From: CAVTWD01 sp963738325
Lineage (GTDB): Bacteria > Actinomycetota > Acidimicrobiia > Acidimicrobiales > Ilumatobacteraceae
Length of the DNA stretch: 64,000 bases
Assembly: GCA_963738325.1 (NCBI GenBank)
Contig: CAVTWD010000002.1
Location: 62,001-126,000 of the forward strand
Direction of reading: 5' to 3'
Below the pieces are notes generated by a model. The model did no database searches, was not told where the DNA came from, and saw nothing but the letters and a program-made list of their open reading frames with translations. The position numbers were made by a program, and so were the translations under genes. This document shows, in pieces, positions 30,149 through 40,300 of the stretch. Within the stretch, counting starts at the first letter, position 1. The number at the start of each line of letters is the position of its first letter.

Positions 30149-30817
30149 CTACTTGATCGGCCCGGCGTTGTCGGCGGAGTTCCGAGCCACGATCACCTCG
30201 TCGATGATGCCATAGTCGCGGGCTTCCTCCGCCGACATCACGAAGTCGCGGTCGGTGTCCTTGTGGATCCGCTCGATGGGCTGCCCGGTGTGGCGGGCGA
30301 TGATCTCCTCCAAGAGGTCCCGCATGCGCAGGATCTCCTTGGCCGCCAGCTCGATGTCGGCCGCCTGCGCGTAGCCGGTGGCGCCGTAGGGCTGGTGCAG
30401 GAGGACCCGGGCGTGGGGCAGGGCGAGACGCTTGCCCTTGGTGCCTGCGGCGAGGAGCACGGCGGCCGCCGACGCCGCCTGGCCGAGGCAGATGGTGGCG
30501 ATGTCGTTGCGGATGAACTGCAGCGTGTCGTAGATGGCGAAGAGCGCGGTGATGTCACCGCCCGGCGAGTTGATGTAGATGTTGATGTCCTTGTCCGGGT
30601 TCTCGGACTCGAGGTGGATCAACTGGGCACAGATGAGGTTGGCGATCGTGTCGTCGATCGGGGTGCCCAGGAAGATGATGTTCTCCTTGAGCAGCCGGCT
30701 GTAGAGGTCGTAGGCCCGTTCCCCGCGGTTGGTCTGCTCGACCACGGTCGGCACGAGGTAGTTCTCCATCCGCACGAGCATGGCTCGCTGCGCCACCGTG
30801 AGAGTCTCCGCGCTCAC
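30149..30817 (-). CDS. clpP: ATP-dependent Clp protease proteolytic subunit ClpP
   Basis: The 222-residue serine peptidase has NIYINSPGGDITALFAIYD, the catalytic serine in GQAASAAAVLLAAG (AASAA where most ClpPs have AASMG), the catalytic histidine in VLLHQPYG and an aspartate in DTDRDFVM. The GTG start overlaps the tig stop (GTGA), so clpP is coupled to tig. A later start at MLVRMENYLVPTVV is possible, since an N-terminal propeptide is removed in ClpPs. Confidence 0.95.
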   Translation of the reverse strand: MSAETLTVAQRAMLVRMENYLVPTVVEQTNRGERAYDLYSRLLKENIIFLGTPIDDTIANLICAQLIHLESENPDKDINIYINSPGGDITALFAIYDTLQFIRNDIATICLGQAASAAAVLLAAGTKGKRLALPHARVLLHQPYGATGYAQAADIELAAKEILRMRDLLEEIIARHTGQPIERIHKDTDRDFVMSAEEARDYGIIDEVIVARNSADNAGPIK

Positions 30818-32312
30818 GCATCCTCCTCGGCGACGACGACGTCGTCATTGTCGTGCGCGTGCTCATGGTCATGCGCGTGGTCATCGTCATGGTCGTGGTC
30901 ACGGTCATGCGCGTGCTCATGGTCATGCGCGTGGTCATGGTCATGCGCGTGGTCATCGTCATGCGCGTGGTCGTGCTCCCCGACATACCCGCTCGGGAGA
31001 AGGCCGGCCCGGTCGAGCTGCTTGCCGTCGGGATCGACCACCTCGACGTGTTCGAGCACCCAGTCGAGGGCCTTGCGCTTCCGCAGCTCCGAGCGTGAGC
31101 TCGCCCACCGCGTCGTTGCGCTCATACGCCCGCTGCACCTGCGCCGGCTTCTGCCCGACCCGCTGGGCGATGCGCTCGTACTCCTCGGCGAGCTCGTCTG
31201 GCTCGACGGAGAGCTGCTCGGCCTCGGCGACGGCGCGCAGCGCGAGGTCGACCTTGACCGCCTTCGTGGCCGCGCCCTTCAGCGACTCGACGAACTCGGC
31301 TTGGTCTTGCCCAGTGGCCGCAAGGAACTGCTCGAGCGAGAGGCCCTGTGCCTGCAGCCGCATGACCGTGTCCTCCGCCCGCTGCCGCAGCCCGGCATTG
31401 ACCAGGCTCTCGGGCGGGTCAGCCTCCACCAGCTCGGCGAGGGCCTCGCTGGCGCGCTCGAGGAACAGCTGGCGGGCCTGCGCGAGACGAACTGTCTCGA
31501 GCTGCTCGCGCTGGGCCTGCCGCCAGCTCTCGACCGACGAGGCATCGGTATTCTCCTGCGCCCATTCGTCGGTGAGCTCGGGCAGGACGAGCTCTTGCAC
31601 CTTCTTCACCGCCACCACGAAGTCGGCCGGCTCCTCGGTGCCGGTAGGCGTGGCGCTGAACTCCCGCCGGTCGTCGGCCATCGCACCGACGAGGTAGTCG
31701 TCGAAGTCCGTCGGTGATCCACCCCCGACCGACCTCGTAGAGCCAGTCGTCGGCCGTCGACCCGGCCACGGGCTCGCCCCCACGAGTGACCGTGAGATCG
31801 AGGGTGACGAAATCGCCCTTCGCCGCCGGCCGGTCCACGTCGGTGAGCTCGCCCGAAGGACGGCGGGCCGCCTCCAGACGCTCGTCGAGCTCGTCGTCGG
31901 TCACGGCCGGATCGGGCAGCTCCACCCGCAGGCCGCCGTAACCGGGAACCGAGACGAGCGGCCGGATCTCCACCGTGGCATCGAACTGGACGGGCCCTTG
32001 CTCTTCGCCCCCGGTGATGTCGACTTCGGGCGGGGCGATGACATCGACGTCGTGCTCGCGCACGGCTTGGGCGAGATAGCCGGGAATGGCGTCGCGTAGG
32101 GCCTGCTCCCGGGCCGGCCCGACGCCGATCCGGGCCTCGAGGACGCGCCGGGGCGCCTTCCCCGGCCGGAAGCCGGGGATGCGGACCTCCCGGGCGATCT
32201 TCTTGAAGGCGGCGTCGATGTCCTTGTCGAACTCCGCTTCGTCGACCTCGACGGAGAGCTTGACGAGCTTGCGCCCTTCCTCCCCCGCGAGGGGTTCCAC
32301 CGTGCTCTTCAC
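30814..32312 (-). CDS. tig: Trigger factor with a His/Asp-rich C-terminal tail (two frame breaks)
   Basis: The GTG start gives VKSTVEPLAGEEGRKLVKLS and the ribosome-docking motif IPGFRPGKAP. A PPIase-type middle domain and a helical C-terminal arm follow. Frame breaks near 31720 and 31098 split the gene. The last 50 residues are unusual: 18 histidines alternating with Asp, Ala and Glu (for example HAHDHEHAHD). The tail runs to the stop and overlaps clpP. Trigger factor is a ribosome-bound chaperone; the His-rich tail suggests metal binding, like that of SlyD, but this is inference. Confidence 0.88.
30817..30978. repeat. Short imperfect DNA repeat encoding the His-rich tail of trigger factor
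   Basis: The plus strand repeats variants of catggtcatgcgcgtggt over about 120 bases. The repeat stays in frame on the minus strand and codes for alternating His-Asp/His-Ala pairs. Such arrays expand and contract easily, so tail length may vary between strains. Confidence 0.8.
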
Positions 32313-32513
32313 AGGGGACGCAGTGTACCGGCGCCCCTCCGCCAACCCGGCCAGCCCCGGCGCGGACGCGCCGGGGTGCCTCTCCCCGCCTCTCCCCGAC
32401 CACTCGGTTCGGCCCCGCGAACTTGCACCGGAGGGCGCCGCTTGCGGCACGCTCCCGTTCGACTTCGGCGGAGAGGTCGGCTGGGGAGCCCCGTAGGGCA
32501 TGATGGACGCCGT

Positions 32514-32789
32514 ATGCCGACGTGGAAGCCGCACAGCTTGGCCAGGCCCCATCCCGATCAGCTCGACCTGCGCCAGCACGACACGGTCGTCGCCTCCGTC
32601 GATCTCCCTGGCGTGCCGGCGGGGACCCCGGGCAAGGTGATCCTCGCGGACGGCTTCAACTGGCTCCGCTACCGGGTGATGTTCGACAACGGCGTCGACC
32701 TCGGTGACCTCGACGGCCGGCACCTCCAGCCCACCGGCCGGGCCGCGAAGCGCCTCGCCAAGCGCGAGGCCAAGGCGACTGGCGGCTGA
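32514..32789 (+). CDS. Small hypothetical protein
   Basis: The 91-residue protein begins MPTWKPHSLARPHPDQLDLR and has a compact beta-rich centre (TPGKVILADGFNWLRYRVMF) and a basic C-terminus. It resembles short Tudor/KOW-like proteins in its beta-strand pattern, but I cannot assign a family. It is transcribed away from tig with about 200 bases between them. Strong third-position GC and an orderly composition support a real gene. Confidence 0.55.
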   Translation: MPTWKPHSLARPHPDQLDLRQHDTVVASVDLPGVPAGTPGKVILADGFNWLRYRVMFDNGVDLGDLDGRHLQPTGRAAKRLAKREAKATGG

Positions 32790-32854
32790 GAGTCGGGCGG
32801 TTCGCGCTCCGACCGCAGGGTCCCGCTACCGGCCGCACGGTCCGGCTCGCGGCG

Positions 32855-33577
32855 TCAGGGTCGCGCGACCTCGATCCGCTCCCGCGGCGCTCGCCGGCGG
32901 TCAGCGACGACGAGCGCGGCGACGCCCCACGCGCCGAGGACGACCGCCGTGCAGACATGCCAAGCCGCGTGTCCCTGCAGCCACGAGCCCGGATCGCAGA
33001 GCGGGCCGCCGGTGCGACCGAGGACCTCGAACGCGCCCCCGAAAAGCAGGGCGGCGATGCCGAGGGCGTAAACCTGGCGGGCGCGGCGGAAGGCGTATCG
33101 GGGGGCGACCACCGCGAGCTCGAGCCCGAGGACCAGCGCGGCGAAGACCGCACTCAGCCCGACCGAAGCCTGCGGCGCCGCCGCCAGGAACAGCCCGAGC
33201 ACGCCGACGACGACGAGGACGGCGATGGCGATGGCGCGGTCCGACAACGGCCGGAGGTTGGCGAGGTCGAACACGACGATGAACACGAGCGGAGCGAGCA
33301 GCGCCAGGTCGTGGGACCACTTCGCACCGGTCGAGGCCGGCCCGTGGAACAGCAAGGTGCCCACCACGTTGGCCGCGATCGCGACGGCGTAGACCAGTGG
33401 GAGCAGGCGCTGGCCCCGAGGTTGGCGCGCCGCCCACACCGCGAAGGCGCCCCCGACGAGCAGGTACGCGATCCCCGACAGCGAGTTGACGGGCTGCGAG
33501 AGGAACCCGCCCCGGAAGGCCTCACAGTCGGCGCCGCCGAGGCGGCGATCGAACACGGAGGCCACCGCGGCGCACAC
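32855..33577 (-). CDS. CREST/alkaline-ceramidase-like membrane protein
   Basis: From the GTG giving VCAAVASVFDRR the protein has 240 residues and about seven membrane helices. Family-type polar positions are present: CEAF and QPVNSLSGIAYLLVG near the start, LLFHGPASTGAKWSHD in the middle and GHAAWHVCTA near the end, supplying the histidines and aspartate expected for the zinc site of CREST-superfamily hydrolases. The substrate is unknown. The frame stays open upstream toward the tRNA, but similarity starts at this GTG. Confidence 0.65.
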   Translation of the reverse strand: MCAAVASVFDRRLGGADCEAFRGGFLSQPVNSLSGIAYLLVGGAFAVWAARQPRGQRLLPLVYAVAIAANVVGTLLFHGPASTGAKWSHDLALLAPLVFIVVFDLANLRPLSDRAIAIAVLVVVGVLGLFLAAAPQASVGLSAVFAALVLGLELAVVAPRYAFRRARQVYALGIAALLFGGAFEVLGRTGGPLCDPGSWLQGHAAWHVCTAVVLGAWGVAALVVADRRRAPRERIEVARP

Positions 33578-33845
33578 TAGACAGGCGCCGCCACGGCTCC
33601 CGGCGAGCGCAGTGCGCGGCGGATAGCCCCTGCAGATCGACCACTGTCCACGTCGTGATGGACACGCTCGGTGGTTCCCCTCGTTTCCTCGCCCCGGGCC
33701 GTCGGCCACTCCCCGCGACGAGAGGGGACCGGTGTCACACCGGGCGGCGCGGTCGTTCACCACCTCGACACATGAGGGACACGACCGATCCCTACCTTGA
33801 TCGGGAGAGATCGAGGCGTCATCGGGCGGGTACGCTCGCCCGCGC

Positions 33846-33920
33846 CGGGGAGTGGCGCAGCGGAAGCGCACCTGCTTTGGGTGCAGGAGGTCGGGGGTTC
33901 AAATCCCCCCTCCCCGACCA
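33846..33920 (+). tRNA. tRNA-Pro (anticodon TGG), CCA encoded
   Basis: The cloverleaf closes fully: acceptor CGGGGAG with CTCCCCG, D-arm GCGC/GCGC, anticodon stem CCTGC/GCAGG with loop TTTGGGT (anticodon TGG), and T-arm GGGGG-TTCAAAT-CCCCC, then A and CCA. It is the left attachment site of the integrative element, whose integrase gene starts 77 bases downstream. A TACGCT at 33831-33836 could be its -10 box. Confidence 0.96.
33871..33918 (+). other. attL: 3' half of tRNA-Pro
   Basis: The left copy of the direct repeat runs from the anticodon stem to the discriminator region of the intact tRNA. It includes a 32-bp stretch (33881-33912) identical to 51602-51633. The integrase lies immediately inside. 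Confidence 0.85.
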
Positions 33921-33933
33921 GTCTTACCAGGGA

Positions 33934-33985
33934 TGATACGATCCCACCTCGTCGCCGATGCGACCCATGTATCAGCGAAGTATCA
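33934..33985. promoter_or_regulatory. Left cluster of TGATAC/GTATCA motifs (arm-type integrase sites, candidate)
   Basis: TGATAC occurs at 33934-33939 and its complement GTATCA at 33969-33974 and 33980-33985. The last two are spaced 11 bases apart, one helical turn. The same pairing recurs at the right end at 51460-51476. Position just inside attL and upstream of the integrase suits arm-type sites, possibly also autoregulating the gene. Confidence 0.55.
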
Positions 33986-33996
33986 GAGGTGGGGCC

Positions 33997-35144
33997 ATGG
34001 GGTGGAAGGCCACCGGGCAGCCGACGGTCCGCAAGCAGCGCGACAAGTGGGTCGTGCGCATCGACGGCATCGACACCGAGACGGGCAAGCACCGGCCACG
34101 TCAGCTCGGCACCTACGCGCTCGCAACGGTCGGCGCTCGCCGCCGCTCGGTCCGTGTCGGTGCAGGAGCGGGTGGCGACGTCGGGACACGGTCTCGTGGT
34201 TGGTGCGCCGCTACGTGGCGTCGCGGTCGGACGTGACGTTGAAGGCGCGTGAGCAGTACCAGTGGGCGATCCCCCACATCGAGGCCGGGCTCGGCGCGAT
34301 CCGCCTCGACCGTCTGGACCGTGAGGACGTGGCGGCATGGCTCGAAGGTCTGGCCGCGGCCGGCGACCTGTCGTGGCGGTCGATCCAGATCTGCAGGACG
34401 GTGCTGCGAGCCGCGCTCGCGGACGCCGTGGAGGAAGGGCTGTTGCGACGGAGCCCCGCCGCTCGAGTGCCGATGCCGCGTGCCGTGGCCAAGCCGCCGA
34501 AGGTGAAGGAGGTCGACGCCTGGACCGAGGAGCAGGTGGCCCGGTTCCTGTCGGTCAGCGCCGATCACCGCTGGGCCGTCGCGTTCCGACTCGGCGTGCT
34601 GTACGGCCTGCGCCGGTCCGAGGCGCTGGCGCTCAAGTGGGACGACCTCGACGCCACCAAGGGGACGCTGCGCATCGACGAGGGCCTCGTGGCGGTGAGC
34701 AAGGGAGCGGTGTGGAGCGAGGCGAAGAACGCGCGCTCCCGGCGGGTGATCCCGTTGGACGACGAGACGCTTCGAGCCCTGGCTCGCCGGCGCGGAGAAC
34801 AGGCCGAGGAGCGCCTCTTGGCTGGACCCAAGTGGGAGGACCACGACCTGATCACCACCACCCACGTCGGCCGCCCGGTCATGCCCCGCAGCCTCGACCG
34901 AGCGCTCGAGTTGCTCGTGTCGGAAGCCGGGCTCCCCCGGCTCACCTCCCACGGCCTTCGCCACACCGCTGCGACCCACATGGTCCGGGGCGCCCACGAC
35001 GTGGGCGAGCTGCGAGCGGTGGCCGACGTGCTCGGCCACTCCCCCGACATGCTGATGAAGGTCTACGCCCACGCCCTGCCGGAGAGCACCCGGGCGATCG
35101 CCGATCGAATCGGTCGTACCTCGGCGCGAACGGACCTCCCGTGA
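33997..35144 (+). CDS. Tyrosine recombinase/integrase (two frame breaks)
   Basis: The ATG at 33997 is preceded by AGAGGTGG and gives MGWKATGQPTVRKQRDKWVV, an AP2-like arm-binding N-terminus. Breaks near 34118 and 34185 split the linker. The core domain is LVRRYVASRSDVTLKAREQY, and the catalytic domain shows R in LYGLRRSEALAL, K in SEAKNARSRRVIPL, HGLRHTAATHM, LGHS and Y in MKVYAHALP. All five classic catalytic positions are present. It sits between the tRNA and the toxin-antitoxin genes and is the enzyme expected to integrate and excise the element. Confidence 0.92.
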
Positions 35145-35194
35145 GCGTTCAATCCCGACGTGGGCCGGCAGGCCGGCTGGGTACGCTTGACGAC

Positions 35195-35392
35195 GTGGCC
35201 AAGCGGGCTCGCGACCTGGGCGACGACGTGATCGTCGTGATCGAGGACGAGTTCAGCGCGCTCTCTGACGAGGAGATGGCAGAAGCGCTCACCGCATGGC
35301 TGCGTTCGGTCGAGACGCCAGGCGACCCCGAGATCGAGTTCCTCGACGCCGCCTCTGCCGTCCGGGCTGAACGCATCGACGACGAGCCGTGA
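35195..35392 (+). CDS. VapB-type antitoxin
   Basis: A GTG start gives a 65-residue acidic protein, MAKRARDLGDDVIVVIEDEF. Its stop overlaps the start of the PIN-domain toxin (GTGA), the usual antitoxin-first coupling. No clear DNA-binding fold is visible in the short N-terminus. The identification rests mainly on size, acidity and position. Confidence 0.6.
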   Translation: MAKRARDLGDDVIVVIEDEFSALSDEEMAEALTAWLRSVETPGDPEIEFLDAASAVRAERIDDEP

Positions 35393-35802
35393 CGCCCGTC
35401 GTCATCGACGCCTCCGCTGCGGTCGAGATCGCGACCGACAGCGCTTACGGCCGGCGACTGAAGGCTCTGCTCCCACCAGGCGCCCGCCTCTGGGCGCCGG
35501 AACACATCTACGCCGAGGCGATGAGCGCCTTGCGGCGACTGTCGGTGATCCAGGCCAAGCTGCCCGACGCCAAGGCGCGGCTTGCCCTCGACAGGCTCCT
35601 CGCGCTGCCCATCACGCGGGTCAACATCAGGCTCTTGATGCCAGAAGCATGGGCACTCCGTCACAACGTGTCCGCCGGCGACGCGCTCTACGTCGTCGTC
35701 GCGCAGCACCTCAACGGTCCGCTGCTCACGGCCGACCAGCGCCTCGCGTCGGCCCCGAACCTCCCTGTGCGGGTGTTCCATGCCGTTCGGCCGACCCTCT
35801 GA
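35389..35802 (+). CDS. vapC: VapC-type PIN domain toxin
   Basis: The 137-residue protein has the four PIN acidic positions: Asp7 in VVIDAS, Glu in YAEAMSALRR, Asp in SAGDALYVVVAQ and Asp in LLTADQRLA. PIN toxins are Mg-dependent ribonucleases, usually cutting tRNA or rRNA. Start codon GTG overlaps the antitoxin stop. The pair probably stabilises the element. Confidence 0.85.
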   Translation: MTPVVIDASAAVEIATDSAYGRRLKALLPPGARLWAPEHIYAEAMSALRRLSVIQAKLPDAKARLALDRLLALPITRVNIRLLMPEAWALRHNVSAGDALYVVVAQHLNGPLLTADQRLASAPNLPVRVFHAVRPTL

Positions 35803-35847
35803 CGAGAGGGTCGGGCGGCGGGGAGCTCGACCGTAGACTCGATGTCG

Positions 35848-36003
35848 ATGACCGCAGAACCTCTTCGTGCCAGCGAGGCCGCCCGCCGCCTCGACCTCCC
35901 GACCAAGGAGCTGCTGCGACTCATCCACGACCGGAAGATCAGGTACGTCATGGTCGACAGGATCGCCCACGTGCCCGAGGACGCCATCGACGAGCACCGC
36001 TGA
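35848..36003 (+). CDS. Small HTH (excisionase-type) DNA-binding protein
   Basis: The 51-residue ORF starts MTAEPLRASEAARRLDLPTK (an ATG two codons upstream is also possible) and ends with VPEDAIDEHR. The pattern SEAARRLDLPTKELLRLIHDRK is a MerR/excisionase-type winged HTH. It lies alone between the two toxin-antitoxin pairs. Inside an integrated element the obvious candidate role is excisionase (Xis), but a regulator of the next pair is equally possible. Confidence 0.6.
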   Translation: MTAEPLRASEAARRLDLPTKELLRLIHDRKIRYVMVDRIAHVPEDAIDEHR

Positions 36004-36052
36004 CGCCGGATCGCCCCGGGTCACCACCGGTACCGGGCGTAAGGTGGGAACG

Positions 36053-36742
36053 ATGAGCGCCGCCGCCCCGCTCGAAGCCGATCGGAGGGAGCTGGTGCTG
36101 CGCGCGCTGCGGAGCCCGCGAGGGCGGTACAGCATTGAACGGACATCGCAACTCTCGGGCATTCCCAAGAGCACGGTCTACGACTGGCAGCGCAACGAGG
36201 TCTACCGGCCTGACTTCCTCCACGGCAGCCCGATGGCGTGGTCGTACCGGGATCTGGTCCATCTCCGGCTGCTGGCATGGCTTCGAAACCAGGGTATCGA
36301 TAGGCCGGTCGCGGCGCAGCGGGTGGCCGCGGTCCGTGAGTCCGTTGCTGGTGGAGAGAACATCCGCCGGCTGCGCTCTGATGGTCGCGTCCTGCTGATC
36401 GACGACGAAGTCGACCACCGGTTCTCGGGCGAGAACGTCTTGCCGGACCTGGCCGAACTGCTGGGCGAGTTCGATCTGCTGGAACCGATCAAGGAGCTCG
36501 GCGACCGGCCCCTGCGGGGGCCTGACCTCGTTACGCCGTCCGAGCGGACGTACATCTCGCCATGGGTCATGGCCGGCGAGCCCTGCATCGACGAAACGCG
36601 GATTCCGACGTCGACGGTATGGACGCTGAGAACGGACCGCGGCCTCGGGGTTGCCCAGATCGTCGATCTCTACCCCGGCCTCGACGAAGCGGCAGTGAAG
36701 GATGCCTGGTACCTCGAGGACCGGCTCCGCCGCGCGGCGTGA
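36053..36742 (+). CDS. DUF433 antitoxin with an N-terminal HTH region
   Basis: The 229-residue protein has a MerR-like HTH near residues 25-80 (YSIERTSQLSGIPKSTVYDW) and a C-terminal DUF433 segment (GEPCIDETRIPTSTVWTL, then VAQIVDLYPGLDEAAVKDAW). DUF433 proteins are antitoxins commonly paired with DUF5615 PIN-like toxins, as found directly downstream in an overlapping frame. Confidence 0.8.
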   Translation: MSAAAPLEADRRELVLRALRSPRGRYSIERTSQLSGIPKSTVYDWQRNEVYRPDFLHGSPMAWSYRDLVHLRLLAWLRNQGIDRPVAAQRVAAVRESVAGGENIRRLRSDGRVLLIDDEVDHRFSGENVLPDLAELLGEFDLLEPIKELGDRPLRGPDLVTPSERTYISPWVMAGEPCIDETRIPTSTVWTLRTDRGLGVAQIVDLYPGLDEAAVKDAWYLEDRLRRAA

Positions 36743-37313
36743 GCCGGCGTCGTACCGGCTGCTGCTCGACCAGAACTTCCCGAAGCCGCCCGGCTTCGAC
36801 GTCAGCCAGGTCGACGCCACCGTGGAGGTCGTGCACCTGATCGACTTCGACTCGACGCTGTCGAAGGCGAGCACGCCGGACTGGTTCTTGTACCTGCGGG
36901 CCGCGGAGGCGAAGTTCGACGCCATGGTGACCCGCGATCGGAACCAGCTCGGCCTGCCCGAGGAGATGTGGGTCTTGACCCGGGTCAGGCTCACGCTCAT
37001 CACCTTCCGCCAGCCGATCGAGGACCCGATCGTTGAGTGGGGACAGCTCCTGGCGTACCTGCCTGCGATCCGCAGCCGGAACCAGGAGCGCTCGTCGCAG
37101 ATCCTCCTGCTCCCTCGGCCGGAACTGTCATCGAGGAACCTGATGCGGCCTGTCGACGGGCTCCACCAGCTCGCCGACGATCGGGGCATTGCCGCGCAGG
37201 AGATCCGCACCGAGGCCGAGGCCAACGTGCTCGACTACCTCGACCGCAGGGGCGAGCGAACACGCTTCGAAAGCCTGCTCCGGGCTCGAAGGTCGGGACG
37301 AGGTTCTACCTGA
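36702..37313 (+). CDS. DUF5615 PIN-like toxin
   Basis: The 203-residue protein starts inside the DUF433 gene (41-base overlap) at the only plausible in-frame ATG. The family opens with LLLDQNFP, as here near residue 20, then VVHLIDFDSTL and DAMVTRDRNQL, the usual PIN-like acidic positions. The C-terminal half is longer than in typical DUF5615 proteins. The pair forms the second toxin-antitoxin module of the element. The relaxase gene converges on it, ending 6 bases beyond its stop. Confidence 0.75.
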   Translation: MPGTSRTGSAARREPASYRLLLDQNFPKPPGFDVSQVDATVEVVHLIDFDSTLSKASTPDWFLYLRAAEAKFDAMVTRDRNQLGLPEEMWVLTRVRLTLITFRQPIEDPIVEWGQLLAYLPAIRSRNQERSSQILLLPRPELSSRNLMRPVDGLHQLADDRGIAAQEIRTEAEANVLDYLDRRGERTRFESLLRARRSGRGST

Positions 37314-37319
37314 GCGACC

Positions 37320-40300
37320 TCACAGGTCGATCTCGATGCCGGTGTCACGTTCCAGAGACGCGGCTTCGGTCACCTGCGGCGACGCCATGATCGCCTCGAC
37401 TTCCCAGGCTGCCTCCCGCCAGGCCCACCTCTCGGTCGGGTCCCGCGGTTCGCGGCCGAAGGCATGGCGCTTGTCGGTGATGCCGTGTTCGAGGCGGTAC
37501 GTCTCGATGAGTGTGGCGCCGTCGATCCAGGCGCCGACTGGTTCGCCGTCCATCGTGAGCGGGCCGACCATGCGGGTGAGGTAGGAGGGCGGTTCGTTGA
37601 TGGCTCGACAGACGGCTCGGTCGACGCGGTCATCGAGGATGTCGGCGATGTGGTTGAGCCGGCGGACGACGGGTGCGTGCTCGGCCAGGAAGGCCTGGCT
37701 GGCCAGGTTCGAGCCGTGGGCAGCGTTGAGGTCGCTGTCCACCTTGGCGAGTCGCTGCCTCGCGTCGGACTGCTTCGCTTCGACGAGGAGGAGCTCAGGG
37801 TCGGGGCCTCGGCGACGGTCGCGCCACGTGCGGTGCCGGTCGGTCAGCTCAGCGTGCCGACCGTCGAGGTTGCGGAGGTCTTGGGTGAGCGCGTCATGCG
37901 TGCGAGTGAGGGAGTCGATGTCACGGGTCCGATCCTCGGGCGCCTCGGCCAGGATGAGGCGGAGCCGTCGCTGCTCGGCGAAGAGGTCGCCAATGGTCCA
38001 GGTGAGCAATGACGGGTCGTCGAGGTGATCGACGGCGAGGGTCTGCGCCTTGCTCGTCGCGAGGCCGGCAGCGAGGAGCTCGTCGGGCTTGCGGTCCTCG
38101 GGTCGGTGCGTGCGCGGCGTTGTCGAGGTCGAGGGGTCGAGGCCCGACGACGTAGAGGTGGTTGCCGAGGCGGCCCCGGCTCATGGCGACGTAGCCCTGC
38201 TCGCGGTACAGCGTGTCGGACCCGAGGGCGAACGCCCGGTCGCAGGTGAGGCCTTGGGCCTTGTGGACGGTCATGGCGTAGGCGTGGGTGAGTTGCCCGG
38301 CGTCGAGGTAGTCGGCGAGCAGGACCGCGCGCTCGCCGGTTGTGAAAGCGATGGCGACAGCGTGGGCGTCGGTGTCGACGGCGGTGATGGTGCCGCGCCC
38401 ACCGTTGCGGACGCGGAGGCGGCGGTCGTTGCGCAGGGTCATCACCTCGTCGCCGGCCTGGAACGGGAGACCGTCGATGAGCAACGTCGGTCCGTGGAGC
38501 TGGCCGGTGGGTTCGAGGCGAGTGCGGGCTCGCCGGTTGAGGTCGTCGACGTCGGAGCGGCGCCCGGCGAGCATGACGACGTCCTCCCCGGCCAGGCGGG
38601 CGCCCCACCAGTCGGCGACGAGCCGGGCTCGGGTGTCCTCGGCGTTGTCGCCCAGGGTGATGCGGCCGTGGTCCCGGTAGCTGCCGATGGCGGTATCGAT
38701 GTCGCCGTCTCGAAGGTGGCGCAGCGCCTGGCGTTCCCATTCGTCGCGCTGGCGACGGTTTTCGGTCAGCTGCACGCCGGGGAGCCGTTCGGCCAGCCCT
38801 GCCAGCAAACCGCCGGCGTCGATCTCGGGCAGCTGGCGAGGATCGCCGACAAGCACGACCTTGGCGCCTGCTGCGTCGGCGTGGTCAAGGAAGGCGGGCC
38901 AGCTTCCGGGTGCCGCACATGCCGGCCTCGTCCAGAACCACGATGGTGCGAGGGTCAAGGGTGGTGGCTCGGCGGTCGAGGGCGCCGAGGAGAGAGTCGA
39001 GAGTGGTCGAGGGGACGCCGGCGGCAGCCTGCAGCTCGGCGGCGGCCCGGGCTGCGAGCGCCGCGCCGATCACCCGGTACCCGGCTCGCTCCCATGCGTC
39101 GCGGGCTACATCGATGGTGAAGGTCTTGCCGGCGCCGGCCGGCGCGGTGACGACGTCGACCCCGTTCCCCGAACCGCAGAGTTGAGCGACGACGTGGGCC
39201 TGCTCGTTCGACAGCGTCGGATGACTCCGGAAGGCCGCCGCCAGATCTCCGTTGCCGACGACGGCGCAGGCCCCCTCAACGCGGGCAACTGCCCCGGCAA
39301 GGAGGCGGGCCTCGACGGCCACGAGATCAGCGGTGGACCACCGCCTTCCCATGGATACCGATGACAGGACACGGCCGTCGACAGCGTGCATCGGCGCAAT
39401 CGACCGGTCCGCCAGCGGCGCGATCGCGTCGTGACCGTTGAGGAACCGGTCCGCCATGTCCTCGATGTCCGTCACGGCCGCTCCGTCGGGGAGTCGGTCG
39501 CACCAGGCGCGCAGCACGGCGAGCCGATCGAACGTCGACGCCCGCTCGGTGAGCCCAGCCGGGCCGATGAGGTGTTGCTCGATACCGTGGCGCTCATCGG
39601 CGGTTGGCGGCTCCCAGCGATGCCGACCGACCAGCTCCCGCAGCAGGACCGCATCGAAACCAGCATTCTCCGCCTTGTGCAGCCAGTCGGCGCGGAGGTG
39701 GATGGCGTCCACGTCCCGGTCCTTCGGGCGCCGGGTCTCCAAGGTGGCGACCTGTGCCGCGCGCGCCGAGGTCTCGCCACGGGCAGCCATGGCCGCTTCG
39801 ATCTCGTGGCGGCGGGTCGAGAACAGCCGCCTCACGTCGTCGGGGACACCAGCCAACTCGGCGGTGCCGTTGCGCACCGGGCCCCACTCCAGGCCGAGCC
39901 GATCGGTGAGCAGGTGGCGTAGGTGCGCCTCGTACAGGTAGCCGGCCGTCTTGGCGTGAGCGAAGACGTGGCGGAAGTCGAGCGTGCGCCAACGGCCGTC
40001 CGGACCGAGCACGGTGTTGGCGACCAGCACGTGGGTGTGCAGGTGGGGGTCACCGGCTCGGCTGGTGCGATGCCGGAACGCGGCGCCGACCAGGCCGTCG
40101 CCGGGCACCACCTCGACGCCGTTGCGGCCCCGGCGCGTCCACAGGGCGTGGCGTTCGAGGTAGGCAAGGGCGGCGTCGAGGGCTTGCTCGTGGGCATCCC
40201 GTACGATGGTGGCGACGTCACGCTCGCCCAGTCCGAACAGGATGGACACGGTCTTCGGGGTCGAGAAGGTGAGGTCGAAGCCGGGGATCGTGCGGTTGCC

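Noticed and set aside
29429..31717. A 762-codon plus-strand open frame across clpX, clpP and tig
   Set aside because: Antisense shadow; the minus-strand genes are unmistakable.
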